Origin: Coniferiporia sulphurascens
Taxonomy: Eukaryota; Basidiomycota; Agaricomycetes; Hymenochaetales; Hymenochaetaceae
Assembly (NCBI GenBank): GCA_002794785.1
Contig: NBBA01000001.1
Span: 4,154,001-4,218,000 of the forward strand
DNA length: 64,000 bases
Direction of reading: 5' to 3'
The translations under genes and the position numbers were made by a program. Below, one piece after another: positions 1 to 9,964 of the stretch (positions within the stretch are counted from its first letter, which is position 1; the number at the start of each line of letters is the position of its first letter). Under the pieces are notes generated by a model that saw nothing but the letters and a program-made list of their open reading frames with translations, searched no databases and had not been told where the DNA came from.

Positions 1-1
1 A

Positions 2-2615
2 ATCACGGATGAAGCCGCCGAGAGACTGCGTAATGTGAAGGAAGAGCTCAGAGTTTATGAATTTGAGGCAGAACGACTATACAGTGCAGAACCTGTTACC
101 TCCACTCCTCACTTCTTCGACACTAGTCTTTCTCCTGTCTCTGCTTCCGGCCATGGACCTGAAGATGACAATTGGTATCATTTCGTTGATTCTAGAGAAA
201 AGGTGGGTCTCACCCATTCTGTCCGTTATAGCACAACGCATATTCAAGTTAGTTCTCCGTTTATTTTTTTGTCTATTCAAGGCACATTTCACGCGAGCTA
301 TGTCCACGTCGGGATTCATTGTAACTGACTTCCCGGACGACGTTGCCCCTCTTTCCGGAGTTAGTCCTTCATCCCGCTCGCATTTGCATTCGCATATGGA
401 CTCTCCAGATAAATACTCAACAGACCCCGAGGCTGAACCGCACCCGGGGCAACTTTCATCGGCGCATTCGATAGCGTGTCCTCCCTCACCGGCCACTCCT
501 ATGCCTCAGCCTCTTCAGTCCTCTATAGCTCCCCTCCTTATCAACAAGCCCACGCCTCCAACTCCTGCATCCCCCATGTATCCTTCACCCGTCCTTGCCT
601 CTCCGCGTTCTACTTTCAATCGTGCTCGCTCCGATTCGGCTCCTTCGTCGGACAGGAGCACCCGGCGCCGGCCAATTATGGTCAATGATTTCTCGTCATT
701 ATCAAAGATTTATATGCTTGTGGACTCGCCACACGAGGATGCGGCCTCTATAGCTGCAGAGGAGCTACAAACGACGTTGGAGAGTGTGCGGACTTCGCCT
801 ACAGTACGACGCTCGGACAAAGTGCTTCAGTTGACGGGTGATGACGATGCTCAGGCGTTCCACAACGCCAAGGTTGCTCAGGCAAGCCTACCGTGGTATC
901 TGAAACCATCGTATTCCTCCGACGAGATCAAACTCGAGTATGACGGAAGCGTACGCGCGGGAACGCTACCTGCGCTCGTCGAGCGGTTAACTGTCGATCC
1001 TCTGAGTGAGTTTCCGTTGACTAGCGTGTGCATATAGCGACGCTAGTTATTGATCCATCTTTCCGTATTCCTATCATGTGTCCGTTTCCTTGCGTAGAGA
1101 TGACAAAAGAGAAGATGTACCGCGATGCATTCCTGACAACGTTCACCACGTTCACGACTGCAAGAGAGTTTTTTGATCTGCTTGTCGAACGATTTGAGAT
1201 GGACTATCCTTCCTCACTCACGCAGGAAGAGTCCAATGAATGGAGGGAGAAGAAACTTCGACCCGTACAGAAGCGGTGAGTAACCCTACTCCAAATTTGA
1301 AAATATATCCTCAAGTGCAATATTCGGAATTTACAGCGTTTTGACTGTACTTTCAATGTGGCTCGAAAATCACGGTCTACTGCAGGATGATCCTCATATT
1401 GCCCCTCGGATGAAAGACTTCTTGAGTTCGATAGTGTCTCCCTCAACGTTGGCGCTTTCTGCTAGGCTGCTCTTGCAATCCTTGGATAAAATGGTCAGAG
1501 AGGATTCTTCTCTGGTCTTCGCGTCTGCGTGAAAAGTTAACGATGTAATTCAATCAGGCAACAGCAGCTGCTCATCCCCTTCCTCCGTTACCGGCACCTC
1601 CAAAGCGACGCAAGCCCAGTCGCTTGCTAAAGAACGACCTTTTACGCACCGATCCGGTGGAACTCGCGTCGCAATTAACATTATACGAGCACCGACTGTA
1701 CGCAAAGATCAGGCCTCGTGAATGCTTGCGCTGGGCAAAGACGCAAGCGGGTGAGAACGTGGCGAACCTCGCCACATTCTGTGCTACGCATGACCGCGTC
1801 GCAGCGTGGGTCAAATCAAGTGTGCTCGCAAATGAGGGGCTGGGAAGGAGGGCAGATACGGTAGATTTTTGGATCAAAGTAGCCGAGGTTGGTGTTTGTT
1901 CCCTCGCTGTTCGGCGCTCGTGGGTAACTGATTCATCACTGCCATCTATCTTTGTTCTTCGTAACAGAAGTGCCGCACTCTCAACAACTTTTCATCTATG
2001 AGCGCGATCGTTGCCGCGCTATCAAGTACGGTCATTACACGTTTGCACCTAACATGGGCACACGTCAAACGGGGCAGTCATCTGGAGATCCTCACACGTC
2101 TAATCGAGCCTTTGGGCAACTTTTCGGCATATCGCACAGCTCTTCAAGCCGCAGATGGACCGTGTATTCCTTTCATCGGCGTCTTCCTCACAGATATAGC
2201 TCATATCCAGGATCAGTTGAAGGATATTGTGACCTTTCCTCTTTCCCCTTACGCTTGCTCCGCCTCCCCTTCTTCCGCGTCGTCGCCGAAATCAATCGCT
2301 TCTCCTGCTTCCAATATCCCACCACCCGCCTCGTCTTCTCACTCCACTGGACCCCCACCGACAGGCCCACCCTTAATTAACTTCGTGAAGAGACAGAAAT
2401 GGATCGACGCGGTCACTGCGATCGTCCGTTTCCAGGGGAAGCTGCCCGCCATCGTCGAGAACGCGCCGTTGATGACCTTCGTGTCGGAGCAGCTCTCGCT
2501 TTCGGCAGAGAAGCTCAAGAACCCAACGACGTTCTGGGTGAGAAGCCAAGAGTTACAACAGAGCGAAGTTGCCCATGCAGATATCCGGAGGGGCCTGGAG
2601 GCAGCAGGCTTCTGA
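2..2615 (+). CDS. Ras guanine-nucleotide exchange factor (Cdc25-type RasGEF), 5' partial
   Basis: This protein would load GTP onto a Ras-family GTPase at the membrane. The reading frame is open from the left edge, so the start lies outside the window. Visible parts in order are an N-terminal piece ending near DDNWYHFVDSREK, a Ser/Pro-rich linker (about 300-670), a RasGEF_N module (EMTKEKMYRDAFLTTFTTFT near 1100) and the catalytic RasGEF domain. That domain begins at DPVELASQLTLYEHRLY (about 1653) and continues through IVAALSSTVITRLHLTWAHV and FIGVFLTDIAHIQDQLKD. A Ser/Pro insert of about 45 residues interrupts the domain near 2230-2370, before LINFVKRQKWIDAV. Introns are inferred near 202-285, 1006-1096, 1276-1336, 1493-1557 and 1893-1969; the first is the least certain. 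The family call is secure, but which fungal RasGEF (Cdc25, Bud5 or other) cannot be decided without the N-terminus. Confidence 0.88.
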
Positions 2616-3132
2616 TTCTTATTCGTTCCTGAGTATCTCGTTTTTTTTTTGCACCTCTGTTCTTGTGCCTGTATTTCTTCAGATGAACTGGTTCTCTGTG
2701 TAATATTGCCCCCTGTAGCTTCCTTGTATAGTTATTTGGACTTATAAGAACAGTCTTCGCACTCTACTCAGCACTCCCAAACTCATCGACGGAATCCTTT
2801 TTTTTTCTCGAAGAAAATCCTCTGAAGTCATGTCACCGTAAATTGTAATCCTGGGTATCGTGGGCATGAAAAGATTCATATCTATCGGGAGGTTACCTGA
2901 CCCAAGTCTCGTACTCAGAGGACATTCAAGGAGTGTCAATGATTAAATTACAGTGGAAGGACGGAGCGAATATAAGGCGTAAGGGATATGGGAGTGGGGA
3001 ACAAGGTAAAGTCGAGAGCGACGAGAGCGAAATAATGTGTCATGGCGCTGCGATGGGCGGGAAAACGCCTCATCCGCGATGATACAGTTCGCGATCGAGC
3101 AGTGTGAGAACGATGCAGCTGAACATAGGCTA
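2616..3132. other. Convergent intergenic region between RasGEF and Rab5
   Basis: The two genes end facing each other here. There is a T-run at about 2640-2650 just after the RasGEF stop and another at about 2800-2808. Short open frames on the minus strand start at non-ATG codons and carry no recognisable motif, so this is read as the 3' UTRs of both genes. Confidence 0.6.
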
Positions 3133-4172
3133 TCAGCAATTGCAGGCGTCTTGGCTATCGTTGGTATTGGCATTATTCAGATTGACCGCTGCTCGAGCCC
3201 CCGGTGCTCCTCTTGCTGCCCCCGCGCCGCGTGCCTGTGGCGGAGCGGCTATCTGCGGAAGCTTCTTGGCTACGCGCATTTTTGAAAGATCAAATAAGTA
3301 TCGGCACACGATGCACGCTTTTGAAAAAGGCGCGTACCGAGCGAAGTAAAGATGGTAGCGACGCCCTCGCCAGTCTTGGCGCTCGTCTCGCCCCACATGA
3401 GGCCTTCCTCCTCCGCGTACTTCTGTGCCTCCTCCTGGGTAACCTGCCGGCGCGCAGCGAGATCAGTCTTGTTGCCGCAAAGAGCAATCACGATCGACGG
3501 GTCTGCTTGACGCTGGAGCTCGCGAATCCAGGTGCGCGCCTTTTCGAGAGACGCAGGCTGTGTGATGTCGTACACAACTACGGCGCAGTTCGCGTTGCGA
3601 TAGTACATGGGGGCCTAGTAATGCATCAGGGAAGCTGCATGGGACTTTTACTCTCTAGCATTCGTACCAAAGACTGGAGACGACGTCAGGGACCAAAAAT
3701 GCTGTACATGATGATACGGACTGACCTTGTACCGTTCTTGTCCGGCAGTATCCCTATACGCGACAGAAGGAAGCGAATGGTTAGAAGATAGGCGTGAGTG
3801 CATGGAATTGCACCGACCATATCTCAAACTTGACTGTGGAGTCGTCGTCGAGAGTGACTGTCTGCGTCAGGAACGCAGCTGGGCGGAGGCGAATGCCGCA
3901 AATGAGTTAAAACAGACGGAAGGGATAGAGCATGGAAGTGAAGTACCTCCGATTGTACTCTCCCGGTAGTCATCAAACTGGTCCTTTACGAAACGGAGGA
4001 CCAAGCTGTTGGAGAGTGCTAAGCAAATACGCAGCTATCTCGCGATTGCAGTGCACACCTGGACTTCCCCACCGCAGACTCGCCTGATGGGAGTTTAATG
4101 AGCACGCTCGTAGACAGATATATAAAAACACGTACCCAAGAGCACAAGCTTGAACTGATATTGTTTGGTCAT
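3133..4172 (-). CDS. RAB5: Rab5-family small GTPase (early endosome)
   Basis: This is the Rab GTPase that organises early-endosome fusion. Exon 1 (4136-4172) begins MTKQYQFKLVLLG. The P-loop GESAVGKSS is split over a 25-nt exon, followed by LVLRFVKDQFDDYRESTIG, AAFLTQTVTLDDDSTVKFEI, WDTAGQERYK, SLAPMYYRNANCAVVVYDIT, GNKTDLAARR and ETSAKTGEGV. The last exon gives AKKLPQIAAPPQ, an Ala/Arg-rich hypervariable tail and the end DSQDACNC, a CXC geranylgeranylation signal typical of Rab5. The residues Ser-Leu in RYKSLAPMYYR come from a 6-nt microexon at 3668-3673, flanked by introns of 52 and 53 nt; no other join keeps the frame and the motif. The gene is head-to-head with the RRM gene at 4579. Confidence 0.95.
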
Positions 4173-4578
4173 GTCGGAGGAGGGAGAGGAGTGTTAGAGG
4201 AGAGCCGCGCACTGCGGTCTGCCGTTGTGACGCGGCTGTGATGCATCATTCACTGCACATGACTGGCTTCCCACATTCGGGCCAGGTGGCCCGTAAGCAG
4301 TTTTTTTTCCAAGTGCGAGACAGAGACACTTGTCCTCTTACCCGCATCTCACAATCACTACACCCCGTAGTCGTCCTTGCAAGTCTTTCTGAGATCCTAG
4401 GAAATTTCAGCCCTCTCTCAGTCTTACCATTTCGCCCCCCAGTGAGCGAGTTGAGCACGGAAGGGCCCTTAGCATCAGTTTTCTCACCGTCGTCCCGCTC
4501 TCGTTGATCTCTTTGCGCTCGTCCCCAGCGAGTACCTGAGCTCTTTTCGCAAAGCCTTGGAAATACTTCACATACACC
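4173..4578. promoter_or_regulatory. Shared divergent promoter region, Rab5 / RRM protein
   Basis: These 406 bp separate the start codons of two head-to-head genes and must hold both promoters and 5' UTRs. The stretch is rich in C and T on the plus strand around 4330-4560. No TATA box is obvious for either gene. Confidence 0.6.
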
Positions 4579-7522
4579 ATGAATCGCCACCACCCTTACG
4601 GTGGCATGTATGAGGGAGGCCGTAGAGGCAGTTCGCCTCCAGGCCCCGGTCCAGATCGCAGTCACAGCCGGTTTTACGACAGAGGCGGTGCACCCCCTCC
4701 GCGCGGCAGAGGACGTGGCCGTGGAGGCCACAATCCACCCGTAAATCATTATGGAGGCGGCGGAGGTAGCAGCGGCGGAAGCTATGGTCAGAATGTTCCA
4801 AGCTATGATTCCGCAACGCCCGAATCCTACAGTCAGTGGGGCGGCAACGTTCCCCAAGATCCATATTACGGTCAGATTACAAGCTATGGCAGCGAATATC
4901 CCCCTTATAGCGCCCCTCCTGGCGGCTACGACGATCAGAGTTACGGAAGTTACGAAGGTGCGCTTTGATTGATAAGTTTTTAAGCGCAGACATTCTTTCT
5001 GTGGTTTTGTGTGCCGCCAGTCAAGGGCGTAAGAATGTTACTCGAAGTTCGCTTAGCAGTCATTCACCTGGTTTGGGCGGCCTATCGAGAGATACCCGGG
5101 CTCAGTAAACAGCGAGTTGATTGGAGTCTGCACTTTTGGTCTTCCCGCCTTGAGCTTGAGCAGTTTAAGGAAGGCCTTCCGACGGTCTACACGATTCGGG
5201 CTTCGTGACGGAGCAGCTTAACGGCATTCAGTCTGTATTGGCTAGGCGACTTCTACATTCATTTGCAGCCGATTGGACAATCGCTGAAAGAGGCGCGCCA
5301 TTTCGTCTCTCGAGAGTCTCAGATATTTCAGTCATTTTTGAATTTGCTTTTCGCATGATGCCTTACGAAATGCCGTTTGAACCTTAAACTCACGTAAAGC
5401 GTTTATTAGATGACTCGTCTGGTCGTGGAGGTCGCGGAGGCAAACGTGGTGCGGCCCCGCCGCGCCGCGAACGAGATGACAAAGTACATGATTCTTTGAT
5501 TGAAGAGCGAATAATGCGTGAACGCCCATGTCGGACTCTCTTCATCCGGAATATTAAGGCGAGTTTTTTGGGCCACGGCCGTGGACCCACATCACGGCAT
5601 TTGAATTAGTAACTAATTTTCTGTCTGTCGGTGACAGTATGAGACGGATAGTGACGACGTTCGAAGAAAATTTGAAGACCATGGCGAGATCAAGACGTTC
5701 TTCGATTTGATTGCGAATCGCGGGATGGTTTTTGTCACTTATGTGAGCGGCGACAATGCTCTAAAATGTCTTCGCGTAGCCAATCGCCTTATTTGTGCTG
5801 CTTTTTTTTAGTTCGATCTGCGTGCAGCCGAGCGTGCGCGCGAGCGCCTCCAAGACACAGAGATCTCTGGGCGTCCTGTATGTGTTTAAGAGATGCTGCA
5901 TTTGCCTGCTCCTAAATCGCGTTTGCGCAGATTGATGTCCATTACTCGTTACCACGGCCAGACGAACAAAAAGATCCCAAAGACCGCAATCAGGTAAACC
6001 TCACAGAGACGACGGACCATGCTACGGGATTTAGTAACACTATCTGTGTCCAGGGTACTTTACTCGTAACGCTGCGGAATTCAATGTCCGGTCAGCCGAT
6101 TGACGATAACGAAGTCCGGCGAAGGTTTCAACAATATGGGGACGTGAAGAACGTGAAACCCGGGGAAAACATTCATGAGTAAGTCCAAGAATGAGGTGAG
6201 CGAATGAAAACTGATTATCGATTTTTCATAGCCAGCGCTATGTCGAGTTCTTCGACACGAGAGTATGTCAACATTCTATTTGGCTACTGTGCCCCGCCTT
6301 ATGGTCTTGAATCAACAGGGATGTGACGAAGCATATGACAGATTACGGCATCAAAATCTTCAAGATGGGATTATGGAATTGACATTCGCCACGGACATTC
6401 CAGACGTTCCACTCCCTCCGGGTCCTGTACCGGCGAGGTGCGCACTGACATTTCGCCATGATTAACAGACCAGTCCGATGAATGTTTTTTCAAGGCGTAT
6501 TGATGATCGTCCAGCGCGTGGAAGTCGTGACTTCGACGATGCACCCCCGCGTGGTCGACGAGGGGGTCGTGGCGCACGTGGAAAGGGTGGGCCGCCCAGA
6601 GATGACTGGGATCGGCGAGGAGGTGACGATTGGGACCGCGACCGTGATCGTGACCGTAGATACCGGGATGATTATGATGGTGGCGGCCGCGGTCGCGGTC
6701 GCGGCCGTGGTGGTGGCGGAGGGTATAGTGATCGCTTCGATTCAAGAGGTAGTGACTTCAATGGTGGCCCGCCACCTCCCGGAAACTACGGCCCTCCTGG
6801 GCCATCCGGTCTGCCTGGGCCGCCGTCACCGATGTATGGACAACCGAACGGGGGCCCTTCACGCCCTCCTGCGCCGGTAAGTCTTCAAGTTGACCTGAAA
6901 TACGAGAACCTGGTCTGATGAAGTACAATGAAGCCTGTGGACGAGCGTCTTGAGCAGGCGCGAAAGGTTCAGCAACTACTTGCTGCTCTAAAGCAGCCGC
7001 AATCCGGCCCTCCACCTTCGAATCCTCCAGGCCCACCCGCCCCGCCGCCGCATCTCTCGGCACAACCACCTCCTAGTGGACCATCCTATTATCCCCCGCC
7101 TCCGCCTACAATGCCTGGTGGACCGCATATGTACAGTGGTGGGCCTCCCCCGTCAATTCCGAATCCATACGGTGCGCCACCCCCGGCCCCACCGCAGTCG
7201 CATCAGCAGCCTCCGTCGGCACAGCCAAACATAGGCGCGGGTCCACCTCAACCCCCAGCGTCCCTTGCGGGCCTACCGCCAAACATCTTGGCAATGCTGC
7301 AGCAGGCTTCACAGGGGCAGTCACCTGTACCTGCCGGGTTGCCGCACCAAATGGCACCCGTACCCCCATATGGCGCGCCTCCTCCGCAGCCCGCGGGGGT
7401 GTCGTCCGGACAGGATTACCAGCAGCTGATGGCATTTCTGGTGAGTGGTGCCCCGTTGCTAGGGAGACCACTGAAATAAACATTTCCGAATTTCTCAGCA
7501 ATCCCAGGCCGGCAAGCGATGA
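4579..7522 (+). CDS. RNA-binding protein with tandem Mei2-like RRMs and Pro-rich tail
   Basis: The start MNRHHPYGGMYEGG opens a Gly/Arg/Tyr-rich region with an RGRGRGRGG run, typical of RGG-box RNA binding. RRM1 is spread over exons from about 5520 to 5960 (RNP2-like RTLFIRNIKYETDSDDVRRK, RNP1-like RGMVFVTYFDLRAAERA, then PIDVHYSLPR). RRM2 follows (GTLLVTLRNSMSGQPIDDNE and QRYVEFFDTRGCDEAYDRL). The Asp-Leu-Arg-Ala-Ala and HYSLPR signatures with a short inter-RRM gap resemble RRM1-RRM2 of Mei2-like proteins, but no third, C-terminal Mei2 RRM is present. After a second Arg/Gly/Asp-rich block (6500-6740) the protein becomes Pro-rich. The last exon after an intron at about 7452-7498 gives LMAFLQSQAGKR and a stop at 7520-7522. 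The exon structure between 4969 and 5405 is unresolved. Confidence 0.8.
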
Positions 7523-7950
7523 AAAAGCTTGGCTGTAATTATGGACCGAGGGACTCTTCTCTATTTGACAGCTGTACTCGACAGTTGATATTTTTGTATG
7601 CCTCAAGCTTCTATGTTTATTTCGTGTTGGTTATCTTGCGGAGTGTGTGTGGGTGGTTATATACGGATTTCGGGTAGATAACAAAAGGCTCCGGCTGTAA
7701 TGCATTTGCACACTGTATTGGGTACGCGTCCCGGCAAAGTTCTCGCTAACGAACGCCGTGTCCCGTGTCGGCCACGCATATGTTCTCACTCCCGGCCCGA
7801 TCGAGACACGACAAAACATATCGCCAAACTTTCTTGCTTTCTTCCCAGCATGTCCGCGCGCTTTCTCTTCTTTCTCGCGTCCCGTGAGTCGTGAGTTCGT
7901 CCGCAGCCCCCGTGCCAGGACACGTAGACAGCGTAGACAGCGACGCCCAC
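7523..7950. other. Intergenic region upstream of the GT17 gene
   Basis: This holds the 3' UTR of the RRM gene and the promoter of the GT17 gene. A TATA-like ttatatac lies near 7657, about 290 bp before the ATG. No supported gene is seen. Confidence 0.5.
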
Positions 7951-9493
7951 CATGTCTCTGCTCGCAGGCAAGCGCAGATTCGTCCTCCTGGCCCTCGTCC
8001 TCCTCACACTGTGCCCGATCGGCTTCTACTGGTGCGCCGCATTCATCCCCTCTGAGCTGCGTTTAAGAGCTATGCTAATGCAGTCCGGTCAGGTATGAGA
8101 TAGAAAGCACACTCACGTCCGCAGCGCGGCCTCTTTGGGCGGTACCCAATGGCCCCAAGCACGTATTCCCCCACTTCTATGCCGAGAATACTTGGGTCGG
8201 CGACGAGATTTGCGAGCTGCACGGTTGGTCTGCGCGTCCCGCAGCCGAGGTCCGCGAGCGCGAAATGTGGGACGCCGTCATTCTTGACGCGCCCACCGCT
8301 GCGGAGGTCGACTTTCTCGAGATTCGTCTCAACGAGCTCGCGCAAGTCGTAGACAAGGTCTTTGTCGTGGAGAGCAACCGTAAGTCCGCGTTATGGAACT
8401 TATTTGTGGGGTGCTGGACAGGGTGACGAATCTCACTGCAGGGACTATAAACGGTACGCCCAAGGGCTATTTCTTCGGCGACGTGCGCTTTGAGGACCGC
8501 TTCACGGCCTTCCGGGACAAGGTCGTCTACCGCGCCGTGCCCGCACCACGCATCGACTCACTGCGCTCACCGACTCCAGACGCATGGCGCACTCGTCTGC
8601 GCGCCGAGATGAACGGGCTCATGCGTACACGCTCCTTCAACACGCGGCGTCCGCCGCTCGTACTTTTCGCAGGCGCGGACGAACTGCCTGCCGCGCACAC
8701 GCTGCGCCTACTGCGCGACTGCGCGTTCCCAAGCCCGTTGCACCTACAGCTGCGGCGCTTCGCGTATGCGTATGAGTGGCCCGGCGCCTGGGACAGCTGG
8801 CGCGCGCAGGTGCACGTGTGGGACACCGGCACGACGCTGGAGAAGCTCGGGCACGGCGAGGCGCGCGTCGTGCGCCGCCGCACCGAGTACTCTCACGAGA
8901 TGGTCAGCGAGTGGGCTCTTGCGGACGCCGGCTGGCATTGCACCTATTGCTACAAGGAGCTTGACGATCTGATCGCGAAGATGCAGGGTGGGTGTGATCA
9001 CGGCTAATAGAGCGTGTCCCTCGCTGATCACTGTTACCACAGACGAGTCCGTCGCGGACGCGGCTTCTTTAACCCCTGAACGTGTGCAGAAAGCTATATG
9101 CGAAGGCAAGGGTATTTCTAAATCCCTAGCAGAGGTACGTATCGCGCTTTTTTCTGCGTGGCCTGTGTTGATGTAGTCTCCATTGCAGACTTACTCCGTA
9201 TGTGTTAATATATCACTGCTTTTTTCCTAATGGCTAATATTTTTAAAGTACAAGGAGTTGTTCCAATATTTGAATCCGGAACCGTGCGTCCTGACTCTAT
9301 TCAGAAATGCATCTATACCCTTTATTTACATTCCTATAGGACCAAATCCGCTGTCGGCGTGCCCAAGTTCGTCATCGAAGCCGCGCACAAGTACCGTCAT
9401 CTCCTCCCAGGAGGCTGCAGGCGGGACGAACCGCCGCAAGTACAGGTACAGATGCTTCACGATGCAGGGAAACATGAAAAACCTGAATCGTGA
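7951..9493 (+). CDS. GT17 glycosyltransferase (MGAT3-like N-acetylglucosaminyltransferase)
   Basis: Glycosyltransferase family 17 is typified by the animal enzyme that adds a bisecting GlcNAc to N-glycans in the Golgi. The N-terminus MSLLAGKRRFVLLALVLL forms a type II signal anchor (residues about 8-28). Then come RPLWAVPNGPKHVFPHFYAE, WDAVILDAPTAAEVDFLEIR, ELAQVVDKVFVVESN, RPPLVLFAGADELPAAHTLR, GWHCTYCYKELDDLIAKMQ and, near the end, SAVGVPKFVIEAAHKYRHLL followed by PGGC. These match the fungal GT17 pattern. The join ELPRPLW uses a donor at about 8061, and NRTINGTPKGYFF crosses the next intron. Residues Thr-Tyr-Ser of ETYSYKEL come from a 9-nt microexon (9189-9197). The length of about 350 residues is normal. 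The acceptor in fungi is unknown. Confidence 0.88.
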
Positions 9494-9964
9494 CGAGTCC
9501 TCTCCAATATCTCGGCTCGGCATCTTGTATCTGCGTATAATATTGCTATATACTATACCCCCATCCGCTTTCACCTTCTACTTAATTTATCATTTGGCTC
9601 TTCTTGGCACTTATCTCCCCTTTTCGCCTCATTATCCTCATTTTGCTCTGCGGTTGCGCAAATAGATTTTGTCAATTCCGCCCGCTATGTACAGTACTAC
9701 GTTCCGATCCACAAGTGTACAATAGACTATCTGCCGGGCATAACGCATAACTTACGAACCAATTGCACTTCGGTTTTTTTTTTGGAAAATAATTAAGCTT
9801 TTCGGTACGATGTTCAAGATAAATATGTGAGATTAATTACATGCCTGTGGGCGTACAATACCAGGAGCAGCCGAGCCCCGAAGACAGATGGGAGATGCAT
9901 GAGAGGAGCCTAACACAGATTATGCAACACAAATGAAAATTGGAAGGGGAACTTCAGTCAGAGT
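9494..9964. other. Convergent intergenic region, GT17 / Ies4-like
   Basis: This A+T-rich stretch lies between two gene 3' ends. A T-run (about 9775-9783) and AATAAT/AATTAA stretches near 9785-9800 fit polyadenylation signals. No gene is supported. Confidence 0.5.
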
